Assembly (NCBI RefSeq): GCF_026723765.1
Contig: NZ_CP113524.1
Location: 124,001-188,000, forward strand
Reading direction: 5' to 3'
Length of the DNA stretch: 64,000 nt
Origin: Lacrimispora xylanolytica
GTDB lineage: Bacteria; Bacillota; Clostridia; Lachnospirales; Lachnospiraceae
Below are positions 7,991 to 16,436 of this stretch, in pieces. Made by a program: the position numbers and the translations under genes. The notes below the pieces were generated by a model, which saw nothing but the letters and a program-made list of their open reading frames with translations, was not told the origin of the DNA and searched no databases. The stretch's first letter is position 1, and the number at the start of each line of letters is the position of its first letter.

Positions 7991-8317
7991 AGAGAAGTTT
8001 ATTTCTAGCAAAATGATTGATTTTTATTCAAATATTTGAATCCATTATAATCCACTTCCCCTGCATCTTGTTTTTTATATAAAACAATCCCTAAGTACCT
8101 ATATAAAAAAGTTAAAATCAGAATTTTCCAATATAATTTATTTCCTTTTAAAACAGCCATTATAGCGGCAGATTCTAAAGCTAAAATCATGCTAGAAAAA
8201 GCCCTAAAAAACAGTTTGTCGAAAAAGAAAAAGCTTTGACAAAATATAGAATAACTGGTATCTTTAAGGCAAGAATTAAATGTTACTAATTATTCAAGCA
8301 GGAGGGTTTATACTTTT
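7991..8317. other. Intergenic stretch with the chemotaxis-gene promoter
   Basis: No convincing gene was found here; a 61-codon minus-strand frame lacks a ribosome site. The right end holds the promoter listed separately. Confidence 0.5.
8236..8264 (+). promoter_or_regulatory. Sigma-A-like promoter of the CheX operon
   Basis: TTGACA, a 17-base spacer, then TATCTT; about 54 bases before the REC-CheX start codon. Confidence 0.5.
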
Positions 8318-9181
8318 ATGGAAGGTACAAAAGTAGTTATAGTGGATGATTCCCCATTTTCAATTGCTTACATCAGGGGAATTCTTGAAAGACACGGACT
8401 TGAGGTGGTCGGAGAAGCCGGCACACTGGATGCAGTTAAGGAAGTGGTAAAAGATAAGATGCCCCAGCTTGTAACCATGGATATGACATTGCCGGGAACG
8501 GACGGGCTGGAGTGTACGAGGGCAATCCATGAGATTAACAAAGATATTAAGGTAATCGTTGTAAGCTCCATGATGGATGATGAAATCGTGAAGGCAGCTA
8601 AGGACAACAAGGTATCGGCTTATGTTCAGAAGCCAATTGACGAGGACAGCCTAATGACAGCAATCAGCCGTGTAATGGAATCGGATGAGCTGTATGAGGA
8701 GTTGTCTGATAAAAATATGGAAATCTTTAAGGAATCCCTTTTAGATGGAATTAATAAGATGGCTAAATCCCTGATTACATATCAGACGGAATATCCCTGT
8801 GAAAAGGAATTCGAGTCCAAGGGCCTTACCATCATTATCGGTATCATCGGAAAGTTCTCCGGAAGAATGCTTATTGATTTAAGCATGAAGACTGCCAGTC
8901 AGCTGACAGCAGCAATCATGAAAAAAGAAAACAATACAAACGAAGAAGTGATAGCAGTGATTGGCGAGCTTGCCAATATCATTTCAGGAAATGCATGCTC
9001 CGTAATCAACCGTATGAATAAGGCCTTTGGTCTGCGTGTTGCTCCTCCTACCATCATGCATGGAGAAAGTGTCTGCATCACAGCACCTGGTTTCTATACA
9101 ACTTCTGTAATTGGTGAATCAGAATATGGAGAAATTCTCCTTAACGTCGGATTTCAAAGGGGTGACGATCATTGGATGTAA
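8318..9181 (+). CDS. Response regulator fused to a CheX-type phosphatase domain
   Basis: Residues 1-120 form a CheY-like receiver: VVIVDDSPFS (acidic pocket), LVTMDMTLPGTDG (phospho-acceptor Asp in MDMT), VVSS and VQKPIDE (conserved Lys). Residues about 135-280 form a CheX/CheC-like domain with the ExxN signature in GELANIISGNA. CheX dephosphorylates CheY-P in chemotaxis. This single chain joins a receiver to a phosphatase, so its phosphorylation may gate the phosphatase or the receiver may be its own substrate. The gene overlaps the next, a second CheX. An AGGAGG site precedes the ATG. Confidence 0.85.
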   Translation: MEGTKVVIVDDSPFSIAYIRGILERHGLEVVGEAGTLDAVKEVVKDKMPQLVTMDMTLPGTDGLECTRAIHEINKDIKVIVVSSMMDDEIVKAAKDNKVSAYVQKPIDEDSLMTAISRVMESDELYEELSDKNMEIFKESLLDGINKMAKSLITYQTEYPCEKEFESKGLTIIIGIIGKFSGRMLIDLSMKTASQLTAAIMKKENNTNEEVIAVIGELANIISGNACSVINRMNKAFGLRVAPPTIMHGESVCITAPGFYTTSVIGESEYGEILLNVGFQRGDDHWM

Positions 9182-9633
9182 AATACATGAATCCTTTTAT
9201 CCAGGCATTCTTTTCCGTGATGCCTCAGCTTGGATTTGATGATATAAAAAAAGAAGGCATCAGCTTAAAGGATGACAACTTAATCAGTACAGGCGTAATT
9301 ATGACCGTTGGTATTGTGGGAGAGGTCAAAGGAAATGTAGTGTATTGCCTTGGCTTAGAGGATGCAAAAAAAATTGCTTCCACCATGATGATGGGAATGC
9401 CGGTGGAAGAGTTTGATGAGATGGCACAAAGTGCTGTTTCAGAGCTTGCCAACATGCTAACTGCCAATGCTGCAACCTTCTTTTCAGAGATTGGAATTAC
9501 AGTGGATATCTCCACGCCAACCCTGCTTTATGGAACTAACGTATCTATAAAGATGAGCTCCAATCAGGTGCTTTGCGTGAAACTCTCTGCGAATGGCATT
9601 CCATTTGAGGCAAATATCGCAATCAATGGATAA
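9172..9633 (+). CDS. cheX: CheX-family chemotaxis phosphatase
   Basis: The 153-residue protein has the ExxN phosphatase signature in SELANMLTANAATFF and the CheX beta-sheet pattern (IMTVGIVGEVKGNVVY). I place the start at TTG 9172 because AAAGGGGTGA lies 8 bases upstream; the next in-frame ATG (9187) would leave the site too far away. It overlaps the REC-CheX gene by 10 bases, so the two are translationally coupled. CheX proteins act as dimers. A hetero-dimer with the fused CheX domain upstream is a reasonable guess but not shown. Confidence 0.85.
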   Translation: MDVKYMNPFIQAFFSVMPQLGFDDIKKEGISLKDDNLISTGVIMTVGIVGEVKGNVVYCLGLEDAKKIASTMMMGMPVEEFDEMAQSAVSELANMLTANAATFFSEIGITVDISTPTLLYGTNVSIKMSSNQVLCVKLSANGIPFEANIAING

Positions 9634-9683
9634 TAATTAAGCATATGAAACATCAAACATATTTAATATACCAAATATATGAA

Positions 9684-9725
9684 ACGTGCAGATCACAGGA
9701 TTACCTGTGTCCTGCGCGTTTTTTT
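9684..9725 (+). terminator. Terminator of the CheX operon
   Basis: A long interrupted stem (ACGTGCAG-A-TCACAGG with CCTGTGT-C-CTGCGCGT) is followed by seven T. Confidence 0.8.
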
Positions 9726-9769
9726 ATACGAAATTATTATACAGCAAATGAATATTTATAAATTCCTTG

Positions 9770-9798
9770 TTGACAAGAAAGTGGCATGGTGCTATTAT
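9770..9798 (+). promoter_or_regulatory. Promoter of the metNIQ-type operon
   Basis: TTGACA, a 17-base spacer, then TATTAT. Transcription would start near 9805, giving a leader of about 240 bases. Confidence 0.75.
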
Positions 9799-9841
9799 AC
9801 CAACAAAACCAGTATGTTAATAAGTATAGACGGGAGACCCT

Positions 9842-9961
9842 ATGAATAGAATGATGCATGCAGCGTGTTGTATATCCCAAAGAGCAGGAAACATGACTAT
9901 GGCCATGTCTCTGATGTGCTGCGCTCATCTCTATTTTTTGTACTCCCATCCAGGCAAGTAA
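9842..9961 (+). CDS. Met/Cys-rich leader peptide of the methionine importer operon
   Basis: A 39-codon frame begins at ATG 9842 after a GGGAG ribosome site and ends at TAA 9959. It has seven Met and four Cys, clustered as MNRMMHAACC and as MTMAMSLMCC at codons 18-27. It sits between a strong promoter and a terminator that precedes metN. This is the layout of a ribosome-stalling leader peptide: scarcity of charged Met or Cys tRNA would stall translation around codons 25-27. No T-box or SAM-riboswitch motif is recognisable in the leader. The Met/Cys content and position are seen; the regulatory function is inferred. Confidence 0.65.
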   Translation: MNRMMHAACCISQRAGNMTMAMSLMCCAHLYFLYSHPGK

Positions 9962-10029
9962 GGAATGCATACTCATAGCATCTTTTTACCACTTACCAAA
10001 AACGGGAGCCTTAGGGAGCCTGTTTTTTT
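9943..10029 (+). promoter_or_regulatory. Putative attenuator: antiterminator and terminator of the met operon
   Basis: The terminator is 9998-10029: AAAAACGGG pairs with CCTGTTTTT and a T run follows. An alternative pairing is possible: 9943-9955 (CTCCC, ATCCA, GGC, within the last leader codons) can pair with 10008-10018 (GCC, TTA, GGGAG), consuming the terminator's 5' arm and loop. A ribosome stalled at the Met-Cys-Cys codons (9914-9922) would leave 9943-9955 free and favour read-through. A ribosome reaching the stop at 9959 would cover it and allow termination. Folding was done by eye. Confidence 0.6.
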
Positions 10030-10049
10030 CTATATAAGGGAGGAATTAT

Positions 10050-11096
10050 ATGATTGAACTTGAGAATGTCTCTAAGGTCTTTGGAACCGGAGAGGGGCAG
10101 GTCCATGCGATTTCAGATGTATCTTTATCCATTGATAAAGGAGAAATATTTGGAATCATCGGTTTTTCAGGAGCTGGAAAATCCACTCTGGTACGGTGCA
10201 TTAATTTATTAGAGGTGCCCACAAGGGGCAAGGTAACCGTGGATTCTAAGGAGCTTACCGCTCTGTCTGCCAAAGAGCTTCGTACTGCCAGAAAAGGAAT
10301 CGGAATGATATTTCAGCATTTTAACTTAATGCCATCCAGAACGGTGTTTGGAAATGTGGCGTTTCCTCTTAAGGGAAGCAGTCTCAGCCGAGAGGAAAAA
10401 GAGAAGAAGGTTCGGGAGCTTTTGCGTCTTGTTGATATCGAGGATAAGGAAAATGCTTATCCAAACCAGCTTTCCGGCGGACAAAAGCAAAGGGTAGCCA
10501 TTGCAAGGGCATTGGCCAATGACCCTAAGGTTCTTTTGTGTGACGAGGCCACAAGTGCATTGGATCCTCAGACGACGAAAGCGATTCTACAGCTCTTAAA
10601 AAAGGTAAATAAGCAGCTGGGCATTACCGTTGTTGTCATTACCCATGAGATGGCTGTCATTAAGGAAATCTGCGGACGGGTGGCAGTTATGGAGAGAGGA
10701 AAGGTTGTGGAGGAGGGAGAGGTATTTTCCATCTTTGCCAATCCCAAGGAACCGGTTACCAGGGACTTTATCCGTACCACCTCTAATCTTCAGAAGATCG
10801 AAGGTCTTCTGGCGGAGGATTCACCTGTGACCAGATTAAAGCCGGGAGAGATGATCGTCCGTCTCTCTTATGTAGAAAAGAATGTTTCAGAGCCTTTGAT
10901 CTCAACGGTTTCCAGAACCTTTGACATTGACCTTAATATTATATTTTCTGATATAGAGATTGTTCAGGATGCTCCCATTGGAGGAACCGTAGCTATTATG
11001 AGCGGAGAGCGGGAACAGATTACTTTGGCAATGAATTATCTGGCTGAGAAAAATGTAGGAGTGGAGGTGATTAAGGATGCAGGATATACTACATAG
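10050..11096 (+). CDS. metN: Methionine-type ABC importer ATP-binding protein
   Basis: Residues 1-240 form an ABC ATPase: Walker [11 protein letters not shown]-loop FQHFNLMPS, signature [15 protein letters not shown], Walker [13 protein letters not shown] and the switch His in VITHEM. Residues about 265-348 form the C-terminal NIL (ACT-like) domain, which in MetN proteins binds methionine and shuts down import. Length (348) is normal. The start has AAGGGAGGA upstream. It is first in an operon with metI and metQ, with metabolic genes interleaved, and lies behind the Met/Cys leader. Imported substrates of this family include L- and D-methionine and some derivatives. Confidence 0.9.
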   Translation: MIELENVSKVFGTGEGQVHAISDVSLSIDKGEIFGIIGFSGAGKSTLVRCINLLEVPTRGKVTVDSKELTALSAKELRTARKGIGMIFQHFNLMPSRTVFGNVAFPLKGSSLSREEKEKKVRELLRLVDIEDKENAYPNQLSGGQKQRVAIARALANDPKVLLCDEATSALDPQTTKAILQLLKKVNKQLGITVVVITHEMAVIKEICGRVAVMERGKVVEEGEVFSIFANPKEPVTRDFIRTTSNLQKIEGLLAEDSPVTRLKPGEMIVRLSYVEKNVSEPLISTVSRTFDIDLNIIFSDIEIVQDAPIGGTVAIMSGEREQITLAMNYLAEKNVGVEVIKDAGYTT

Positions 11097-11757
11097 TTTC
11101 ATACCCAATGTGATGGGAAAGCTTCCCACCTTTTATCAGGCCATTGGAGATACCCTTATTATGGCGCTCTGGTCTGGCTCCATTTCCTTTGTCTTAGGCA
11201 TGGTATTTGGTGTGACCATTACCGTGACAAGGCCTGGGGGAATACTGGCTCATAAAGGAATTCATCAGGTACTTGATAAGGTGATTAATTTCTTTCGCTC
11301 CATTCCATTTATCATCCTGTTAACTGGAGTTATGCCGGTTTCCCGATTTATTATGGGGACGGCTATTGGGGTTGAGGGAGCTATTGTTCCTTTAGTGTTT
11401 GGTACGGTACCATTTTTTGCAAGACAGATTGAAAGCGCACTGGCAGAAATTGATCATGGGCTCATAGAAGCAGCCCTTTCCATGGGGAAAAGTCCTATGG
11501 AAATCATTTTCAGTGTGTATTTAAGGGAAAGCATTGCAGGAATCGCCAGAGGAACTACTATAACAGCCATCAGCCTTCTTGGTCTTACAGCCATGGCGGG
11601 AGTCGTGGGAGCCGGGGGTCTTGGAGATTATGCCATACGATATGGCCATGACAGGAATCAGACGGACGTGACGTATGTGACCGTTTTGGTCCTGGTACTC
11701 ATGGTAAGTGTTATTCAGATCATTGGTAACCGGGTTGTAAAAAAGAATACCCATTAA
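11077..11757 (+). CDS. metI: Methionine-type ABC importer permease
   Basis: The 226-residue membrane protein has five predicted hydrophobic spans and the MetI-type coupling loop (ALAEIDHGLIEAALSMGKSP). It overlaps metN by 20 bases, a sign of coupled translation. The conserved motif AGVVGAGGLGDYAIRYG near the C-terminus is typical of methionine permeases. Together with MetN and MetQ it forms the importer. Confidence 0.9.
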   Translation: MQDILHSFIPNVMGKLPTFYQAIGDTLIMALWSGSISFVLGMVFGVTITVTRPGGILAHKGIHQVLDKVINFFRSIPFIILLTGVMPVSRFIMGTAIGVEGAIVPLVFGTVPFFARQIESALAEIDHGLIEAALSMGKSPMEIIFSVYLRESIAGIARGTTITAISLLGLTAMAGVVGAGGLGDYAIRYGHDRNQTDVTYVTVLVLVLMVSVIQIIGNRVVKKNTH

Positions 11758-11780
11758 GGGTCTATATAAGGAGGTAGAAC

Positions 11781-12740
11781 ATGGAGCTTCAAAAAAGGAA
11801 AATCATCATTGCAGGTGCCGGTCATGTTGGTTCTCATGCGGGCTACGCCTTGATTTCTCAGGGGCTATGTGAAGAAATCGTGTACATAGATGTGGATGAA
11901 AATAAGGCCAGGGCTCAGGCCATGGATCTGTTTGATTCCACAGTCTACTTACAAAAACGATGTTTGGTCAGAGCTGGTAATTACACAGATGCAGCAGACG
12001 GAGATTTGTTTATTGTAGCCGCAGGCCCCTTGCCTGATATGAGTAAGGGACAGACAAGAATGGATACTCTGCGGGAGACCATAGCCATAATCAAAGATGT
12101 AGTGGAAGGCATACGGTCCTCAGGGTTTCACGGGATCATATTGAATATTTCAAATCCTGCGGATGTGGTGACCCACTACATTCAGAGGGTCCTTGATTAT
12201 CCGGCAGAGAAAATCTTTTCCACCAGTACCACGCTGGACAGCGCAAGGCTTAGGAGAGCGATTTCAGAGGCGGTAGGAGTGGATCAGAAATCCATACTGG
12301 CTTATGCCCTTGGGGAGCACGGGGAGAGTCAGATGGCGGCCTGGTCAGCGGTGACCATTGGAGGAAAGCCTCTGTTCCAGCTCATGGAGGAACAGCCAGA
12401 ACGTTACGGGTCACTTGATTTAAAAGCCATTGCAGCAGAAGGAAAGGCTGGCGGATGGCACATTTTAGCAGGGAAAGGGTCCACGGAATTTGGTATTGGG
12501 GCTGCCATTGCAGAGGTGGTCCGGGCAGTATTTGGTGATGAAAACCGGGTTCTTCCCGTGTCCACACTGCTTACGGGACAGTATGGAGAAAACGGTGTTT
12601 ATGCAAGCGTTCCGTCCCTGTTAAACCGCCATGGAGTGGCAGAGGTGATTGAACTGAACTTAACAGAAGAAGAACTGGAAGAATTTCATAAGTCCTGTCA
12701 GACCATGAAAGAGAACTTTAAGCTGGCACTGACTTTATAA
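11781..12740 (+). CDS. NAD-dependent L-2-hydroxyacid dehydrogenase (LDH/HicDH family)
   Basis: Residues 1-150 form the NAD-binding fold with GAGHVGSHAG and an acidic residue after strand 2 (YIDVDE), which favours NAD. STTLDSARLRRAI and the catalytic His in GEHGESQ are lactate dehydrogenase hallmarks. The substrate loop, AAGPLPDMSKGQTRMD, is about two residues longer than in LDH (AxKPGETR), resembling L-2-hydroxyisocaproate dehydrogenases, which take larger side chains. It sits between metI and metQ, 23 bases after metI, with an AAGGAGG site. I infer oxidation or reduction of the methionine-derived 2-hydroxy/2-keto pair. A simple LDH role is less likely given the loop and context. Confidence 0.7.
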   Translation: MELQKRKIIIAGAGHVGSHAGYALISQGLCEEIVYIDVDENKARAQAMDLFDSTVYLQKRCLVRAGNYTDAADGDLFIVAAGPLPDMSKGQTRMDTLRETIAIIKDVVEGIRSSGFHGIILNISNPADVVTHYIQRVLDYPAEKIFSTSTTLDSARLRRAISEAVGVDQKSILAYALGEHGESQMAAWSAVTIGGKPLFQLMEEQPERYGSLDLKAIAAEGKAGGWHILAGKGSTEFGIGAAIAEVVRAVFGDENRVLPVSTLLTGQYGENGVYASVPSLLNRHGVAEVIELNLTEEELEEFHKSCQTMKENFKLALTL

Positions 12741-12774
12741 CAATAACAATGACAAAACAATGGAGGAAACAATT

Positions 12775-13719
12775 ATGAAACTGAAAAAATGGATTACACT
12801 TACGTTATCTGCAGCAGCACTGACTCTTTCTTTAACGGCCTGCGGGGCGAAAGAAGCGGAAACCACCACAGCAAAGGATTCCAGCGCTGCAGAGACCAAA
12901 GAGGCCGAGGCCACTGCCCAGGGAAGTTCACAGGCCGAGACAACCGGTACAAAGGCCGAGTCCGTTACGGTTAAGCTTGGAGTTGTTGGTAGCATTTATG
13001 AAGAGCTTTGGGCTCCGACTAAGGAGGCCCTGAAAAAGGAAGGAATCAATCTGGACATTGTACAGTTCTCCGATTATGTAACCCCTAATAATGCATTGGC
13101 AAATGGTGAAATAGACTTAAATGCATTCCAGCACCGCATTTTCTTACAGAATGAAATTGAGAGCAATGGCTATAAAATTGAGCCAATCGGAAACACCTTT
13201 ATCATTCCCTTAAACCTTTATTCCAGCAAGGTAAAATCAGTATCTGAGATTAAGGATGGAGATACTGTAGCGATTCCAAATGATGTGACAAATGGCGGCC
13301 GTGCCTTAAAGGTGCTTGAATCTGCCGGGCTTATTAAGATTAAGAAAGATGCCGGTTTTAGTCCTACGGTGGATGACATTGAAGAGTATACAGTAAAAAT
13401 AAAAATCCAGGAGCTTGCAGCCAATACCATTCCTTCTACGTTAGCAGATGTGACAGCAGGAATTATCAATGGAAACTTTGCCCTTGATTTCGGCTTAAAG
13501 ACGGATGAGGCTATCTTTAAGGATACCAGCCTTGGGGAAGAAAACTACTGGAATCTGATTGCAGCCCGTACCGAAGATATTTCTGATCCTGAGAAAAAAG
13601 CGGTATATGAGAAAGTCGTTAAGACCTTCCAGTCTGAGGAAACAGAGAAAATATTTAACGATACCTTTGGCGGCTATTTCATTAAGGCTGGCTGGGATCA
13701 GGATTTATTAAACAAATAA
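12775..13719 (+). CDS. metQ: Methionine-type substrate-binding lipoprotein
   Basis: The ATG at 12775 is chosen because the GGAGG site overlaps the earlier in-frame ATG at 12760. A lipoprotein signal ends in LTACG (Cys about residue 23). A Thr/Glu/Ala-rich linker follows, then the NlpA/MetQ domain from about residue 65 (VTVKLGVVGSIYEELW, DIVQFSDYVTPNNALANGEIDLNAFQH, IPNDVTNGGRALKVLESAGLI). These motifs form the binding cleft of methionine-binding proteins. It is the extracellular receptor of the MetNI importer. Confidence 0.9.
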   Translation: MKLKKWITLTLSAAALTLSLTACGAKEAETTTAKDSSAAETKEAEATAQGSSQAETTGTKAESVTVKLGVVGSIYEELWAPTKEALKKEGINLDIVQFSDYVTPNNALANGEIDLNAFQHRIFLQNEIESNGYKIEPIGNTFIIPLNLYSSKVKSVSEIKDGDTVAIPNDVTNGGRALKVLESAGLIKIKKDAGFSPTVDDIEEYTVKIKIQELAANTIPSTLADVTAGIINGNFALDFGLKTDEAIFKDTSLGEENYWNLIAARTEDISDPEKKAVYEKVVKTFQSEETEKIFNDTFGGYFIKAGWDQDLLNK

Positions 13720-13735
13720 AAAGGATGGGGAAACC

Positions 13736-15142
13736 GTGAAGGACATAGAGAAAGATGAACTATCTGATATCATTTCAGATGAATCACGCATTGCATTTGA
13801 GCCATTGGAACCCAGGTTTTTAAGCGACAGTCTGGGGCGTTTAAAGGGCAGGGCGGATGCTCTTGTCCTTCCTGTCTCAACAAAAGAAGTCAGCCAGATT
13901 CTAAGGTATGCGTGGGAGCATGAAATACCGGTGACTCCAAGAGGCGCTGGCACCAATCTGGTAGGTTCTACGGTACCAATGGAAGGGGGGATCATTCTTG
14001 ATCTATCCAGAATGAACCGGATTCTATCTCTTGATAAGGATACTCTTACTGCTGAGGTGGAGCCTGGAGTGTTTCTAAAGGATTTTCAGGCCTATGTGGA
14101 AGGAGAAGGATTTTTTTATCCGCCTGACCCGGGAGAAAAGGAATCTACGTTAGGGGGGAATATCAGTACCAATGCGGGAGGCATGAGGGCTGTAAAATAT
14201 GGTGTGACCAGGGATTATGTCAGAGGGCTGGAGCTGGTTTTAGCTGACGGCACCGTACTCACTGTGGGGAGCAGGAATGTTAAGGATGCCAGCGGACTGT
14301 CCTTAAAGAACTTAATCATTGGCTCAGAAGGAACCCTTGCAGTTATCACCAGATGCATCTTAAAGCTATTGCCAAAGCCGGAGACCTCACTAAGCGTCCT
14401 GGTTCCATTCGGAAGTCTTTTAGTAGGAATTCGCAATGTACTATCTATTCTAAAGGCAAATGTCAATCCTACGGCAGTGGAATTCGTGGAACGAAAGGTC
14501 ATAAGTCTTGGAGAGGAATTCTTAGGAATCCAATATCCAAGGCCGGATGCCGCTTCTTATATCCTTCTTACCTTTGATGGAAGAGAGGAAGAGGTAGAGG
14601 CTTCTGCTAATAGGGCGAAAGAGCTTGTAATGGCACAGAGAGCTTTGGATTACATAGTTCTAAGGGATAAGGAGCTTTCTGATGGAATCTGGAAGGTAAG
14701 GGGAGCGCTTGTAAAAGCAGTGGAGGCGGTATCCCAACAGGAGCCGGTTGATATTGTGGTGCCAATTGATAAAAGCAGTGAGTTCATTGATTATGTAAAC
14801 CAGTTGGAGCAGGAGAAAAACATGCAGATGATCTGCTTTGGTCATGCCGGAGATGGGAACATTCATCTTTGCCTGGTCCGGGGAGAACGGGATGAGGAAA
14901 CGTGGAACAGGGAGCTTAAGGAAAATATGAGGCTGGTCTATGAGAAGGCTTTTAAGCTTGGAGGTCTTACCTCTGGGGAGCATGGAATCGGGCTGTCAAA
15001 GCGTCCTTATTTTCTTTCCGGAACTTCCAGTGAAAATCTGGAGGTCATGAACCGGATCAAAGAAGCCCTTGATCCCAAAGGCATATTGAATTATGGGAAA
15101 TCATACATAACAGGAGGCAAGGAACATGCAGAAACTGTCTGA
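13736..15142 (+). CDS. FAD-linked D-2-hydroxyacid dehydrogenase (GlcD/D-LDH family)
   Basis: The 468-residue protein starts at GTG 13736. Residues about 35-215 are the FAD_binding_4 (PCMH) domain with PRGAGTNLVGS, LGGNISTNAGGMRAVKYG and SEGTLAVIT. The C-terminal domain has the substrate and metal motifs CFGHAGDGNIHLC and GEHGIG. This family oxidises D-lactate, glycolate or other D-2-hydroxyacids to 2-keto acids. It is 16 bases after metQ and overlaps the aminotransferase gene, so it is in the same operon. With the L-specific enzyme upstream, both enantiomers of one hydroxy acid could be converted to the same keto acid. The electron acceptor is not evident; no EtfAB gene is nearby. Confidence 0.8.
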   Translation: MKDIEKDELSDIISDESRIAFEPLEPRFLSDSLGRLKGRADALVLPVSTKEVSQILRYAWEHEIPVTPRGAGTNLVGSTVPMEGGIILDLSRMNRILSLDKDTLTAEVEPGVFLKDFQAYVEGEGFFYPPDPGEKESTLGGNISTNAGGMRAVKYGVTRDYVRGLELVLADGTVLTVGSRNVKDASGLSLKNLIIGSEGTLAVITRCILKLLPKPETSLSVLVPFGSLLVGIRNVLSILKANVNPTAVEFVERKVISLGEEFLGIQYPRPDAASYILLTFDGREEEVEASANRAKELVMAQRALDYIVLRDKELSDGIWKVRGALVKAVEAVSQQEPVDIVVPIDKSSEFIDYVNQLEQEKNMQMICFGHAGDGNIHLCLVRGERDEETWNRELKENMRLVYEKAFKLGGLTSGEHGIGLSKRPYFLSGTSSENLEVMNRIKEALDPKGILNYGKSYITGGKEHAETV

Positions 15143-16298
15143 ACGGACGGCAGGATTTACGGATTCGGTCATTCGAAGGATGACCCGGATATCCAGTCAA
15201 TACGGAGCGGTCAACTTATCCCAGGGATTTCCGGATTTTGAGCCGCCAAAAGAAATTCTTAATCGCTTAAAGGAAGTAACAGAAGGCGATTTTCATCAAT
15301 ATTCCATTACCTGGGGAGCGCAGAATTTCAGGGAAGCACTGGCTGAAAAACAGTCCGGGCCAATGGGACATGAGATAGATCCGGATAAGGAAATCGTAGT
15401 TACCTGCGGAAGCACGGAGGCCATGATGGCTGCCATGATGACCGTGGCAAACCCCGGAGATAAGGTCATAGTGTTTTCTCCGTTTTATGAAAATTATGGG
15501 GCAGATGCTTTATTATCCGGAGCAGAGCCTATTTATGTACCGCTTCATCCGCCCCTGTTTCATTTTGACCGGGATGAGCTGGAGGCTGCATTTCAAAAAC
15601 AGCCAAAGGCCCTGATTCTCTGCAATCCTTCCAATCCCTGCGGAAAGGTATTTACTTTGGAGGAACTGACCTTCATTGCAGAACTGGCTATCAAATATGA
15701 TGTTTATGTGATTGCAGATGAGGTGTATGAGCATATCGTTTATGAGCCTCACAGACATACTTACATTGCCTCCCTTCCAGGCATGTGGGAGCGGACCATT
15801 TCCTGCAGCTCCCTGTCTAAAACGTATTCCATTACAGGCTGGCGGCTGGGTTATATCATTGCATCTCCTGAGATTATTGATGTGGCGAGAAAGGTTCATG
15901 ATTTTCTTACGGTAGGAGCGGCAGCCCCACTACAGGAGGCTGTGATTCCGGGGTTAAAGTTCGGACCGGATTATTATGAAAGCCTGCGTCAGAAGTATAC
16001 AAAGAAGAGGGAGCTGTTTCTCAATGGGCTTGATGACATTGGGTTGGCGCATACGGTACCCGAAGGAGCATATTATGTGCTCATGGACATCGGGGAGTTT
16101 CATTATGACAGCGACCTTGAATTTTGCGAAGTTCTGGCCAGAGAAGTGGGGGTGGGTGCTGTTCCCGGATCCAGCTTTTTTAAGGAGCCAGTGAACCATT
16201 TAATCCGGTTCCATTTTGCAAAAAAAGATGCTACGTTAAAGGAAGCTCTTGACCGGCTTTCTCAAATTAGAAAAAAGATGCCTGCTGGCAGCAGGTAA
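15126..16298 (+). CDS. PLP aminotransferase, methionine/kynurenine type
   Basis: A fold-type I aminotransferase of 390 residues. GAVNLSQGFPDFEPP near the N-terminus is the hallmark of the kynurenine/glutamine/methionine aminotransferase group that includes E. coli YbdL. The PLP-binding parts are visible: NPSNPCGK, IADEVYEHIVY and the Schiff-base Lys in SSLSKTYSITGWRLGY; the carboxylate-binding Arg is in LIRFHFA. It overlaps the FAD dehydrogenase gene by 17 bases and ends the operon. The expected reaction is interconversion of 2-keto-4-methylthiobutyrate and methionine. Substrate choice is inferred from family and context. Confidence 0.8.
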   Translation: MQKLSERTAGFTDSVIRRMTRISSQYGAVNLSQGFPDFEPPKEILNRLKEVTEGDFHQYSITWGAQNFREALAEKQSGPMGHEIDPDKEIVVTCGSTEAMMAAMMTVANPGDKVIVFSPFYENYGADALLSGAEPIYVPLHPPLFHFDRDELEAAFQKQPKALILCNPSNPCGKVFTLEELTFIAELAIKYDVYVIADEVYEHIVYEPHRHTYIASLPGMWERTISCSSLSKTYSITGWRLGYIIASPEIIDVARKVHDFLTVGAAAPLQEAVIPGLKFGPDYYESLRQKYTKKRELFLNGLDDIGLAHTVPEGAYYVLMDIGEFHYDSDLEFCEVLAREVGVGAVPGSSFFKEPVNHLIRFHFAKKDATLKEALDRLSQIRKKMPAGSR

Positions 16299-16313
16299 TG
16301 ATTAAAATAACAA

Positions 16314-16354
16314 AAAGGGCTAAGATCCGGATTTTGGATTTTGGCCCTTCTTTT
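16314..16354 (+). terminator. Terminator of the met operon
   Basis: AAGGGC...ATCC pairs with GGAT...GCCCTT, followed by CTTTTCT. Confidence 0.7.
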
Positions 16355-16376
16355 CTGTGACTACCCATGATTCCCA

Positions 16377-16436
16377 TTGACAAACAGGAAAAGTGCCATA
16401 TAATAGTTGTAGGTGCAATTGTTGCAAGTGCAACTA
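16377..16436 (+). promoter_or_regulatory. Promoter and palindromic operator of the ABC exporter operon
   Basis: TTGACA (16377), a 16-base spacer and a perfect TATAAT (16399) are followed by a palindrome GTTGCA-AG-TGCAAC around 16421-16434 and an overlapping half-site AGTTGTAGGTGCAAT. Its position over the transcription start suits repression. The MarR gene at the operon's end is the obvious candidate binder. Confidence 0.7.

Noticed and set aside
8005-8190. 61-codon minus-strand frame
   Set aside because: No ribosome site, no recognisable motif and AT-rich composition; probably chance.
9737-9976. 79-codon minus-strand frame over the leader peptide region
   Set aside because: It is antisense to the promoter, leader frame and attenuator and has no ribosome site; the + strand signals are far stronger.
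9798-10049. SAM riboswitch or T-box upstream of metN
   Set aside because: No T-box sequence (AGGGTGGNACCGCG type) and no S-box core could be recognised by eye; an Rfam/Infernal search would settle it.
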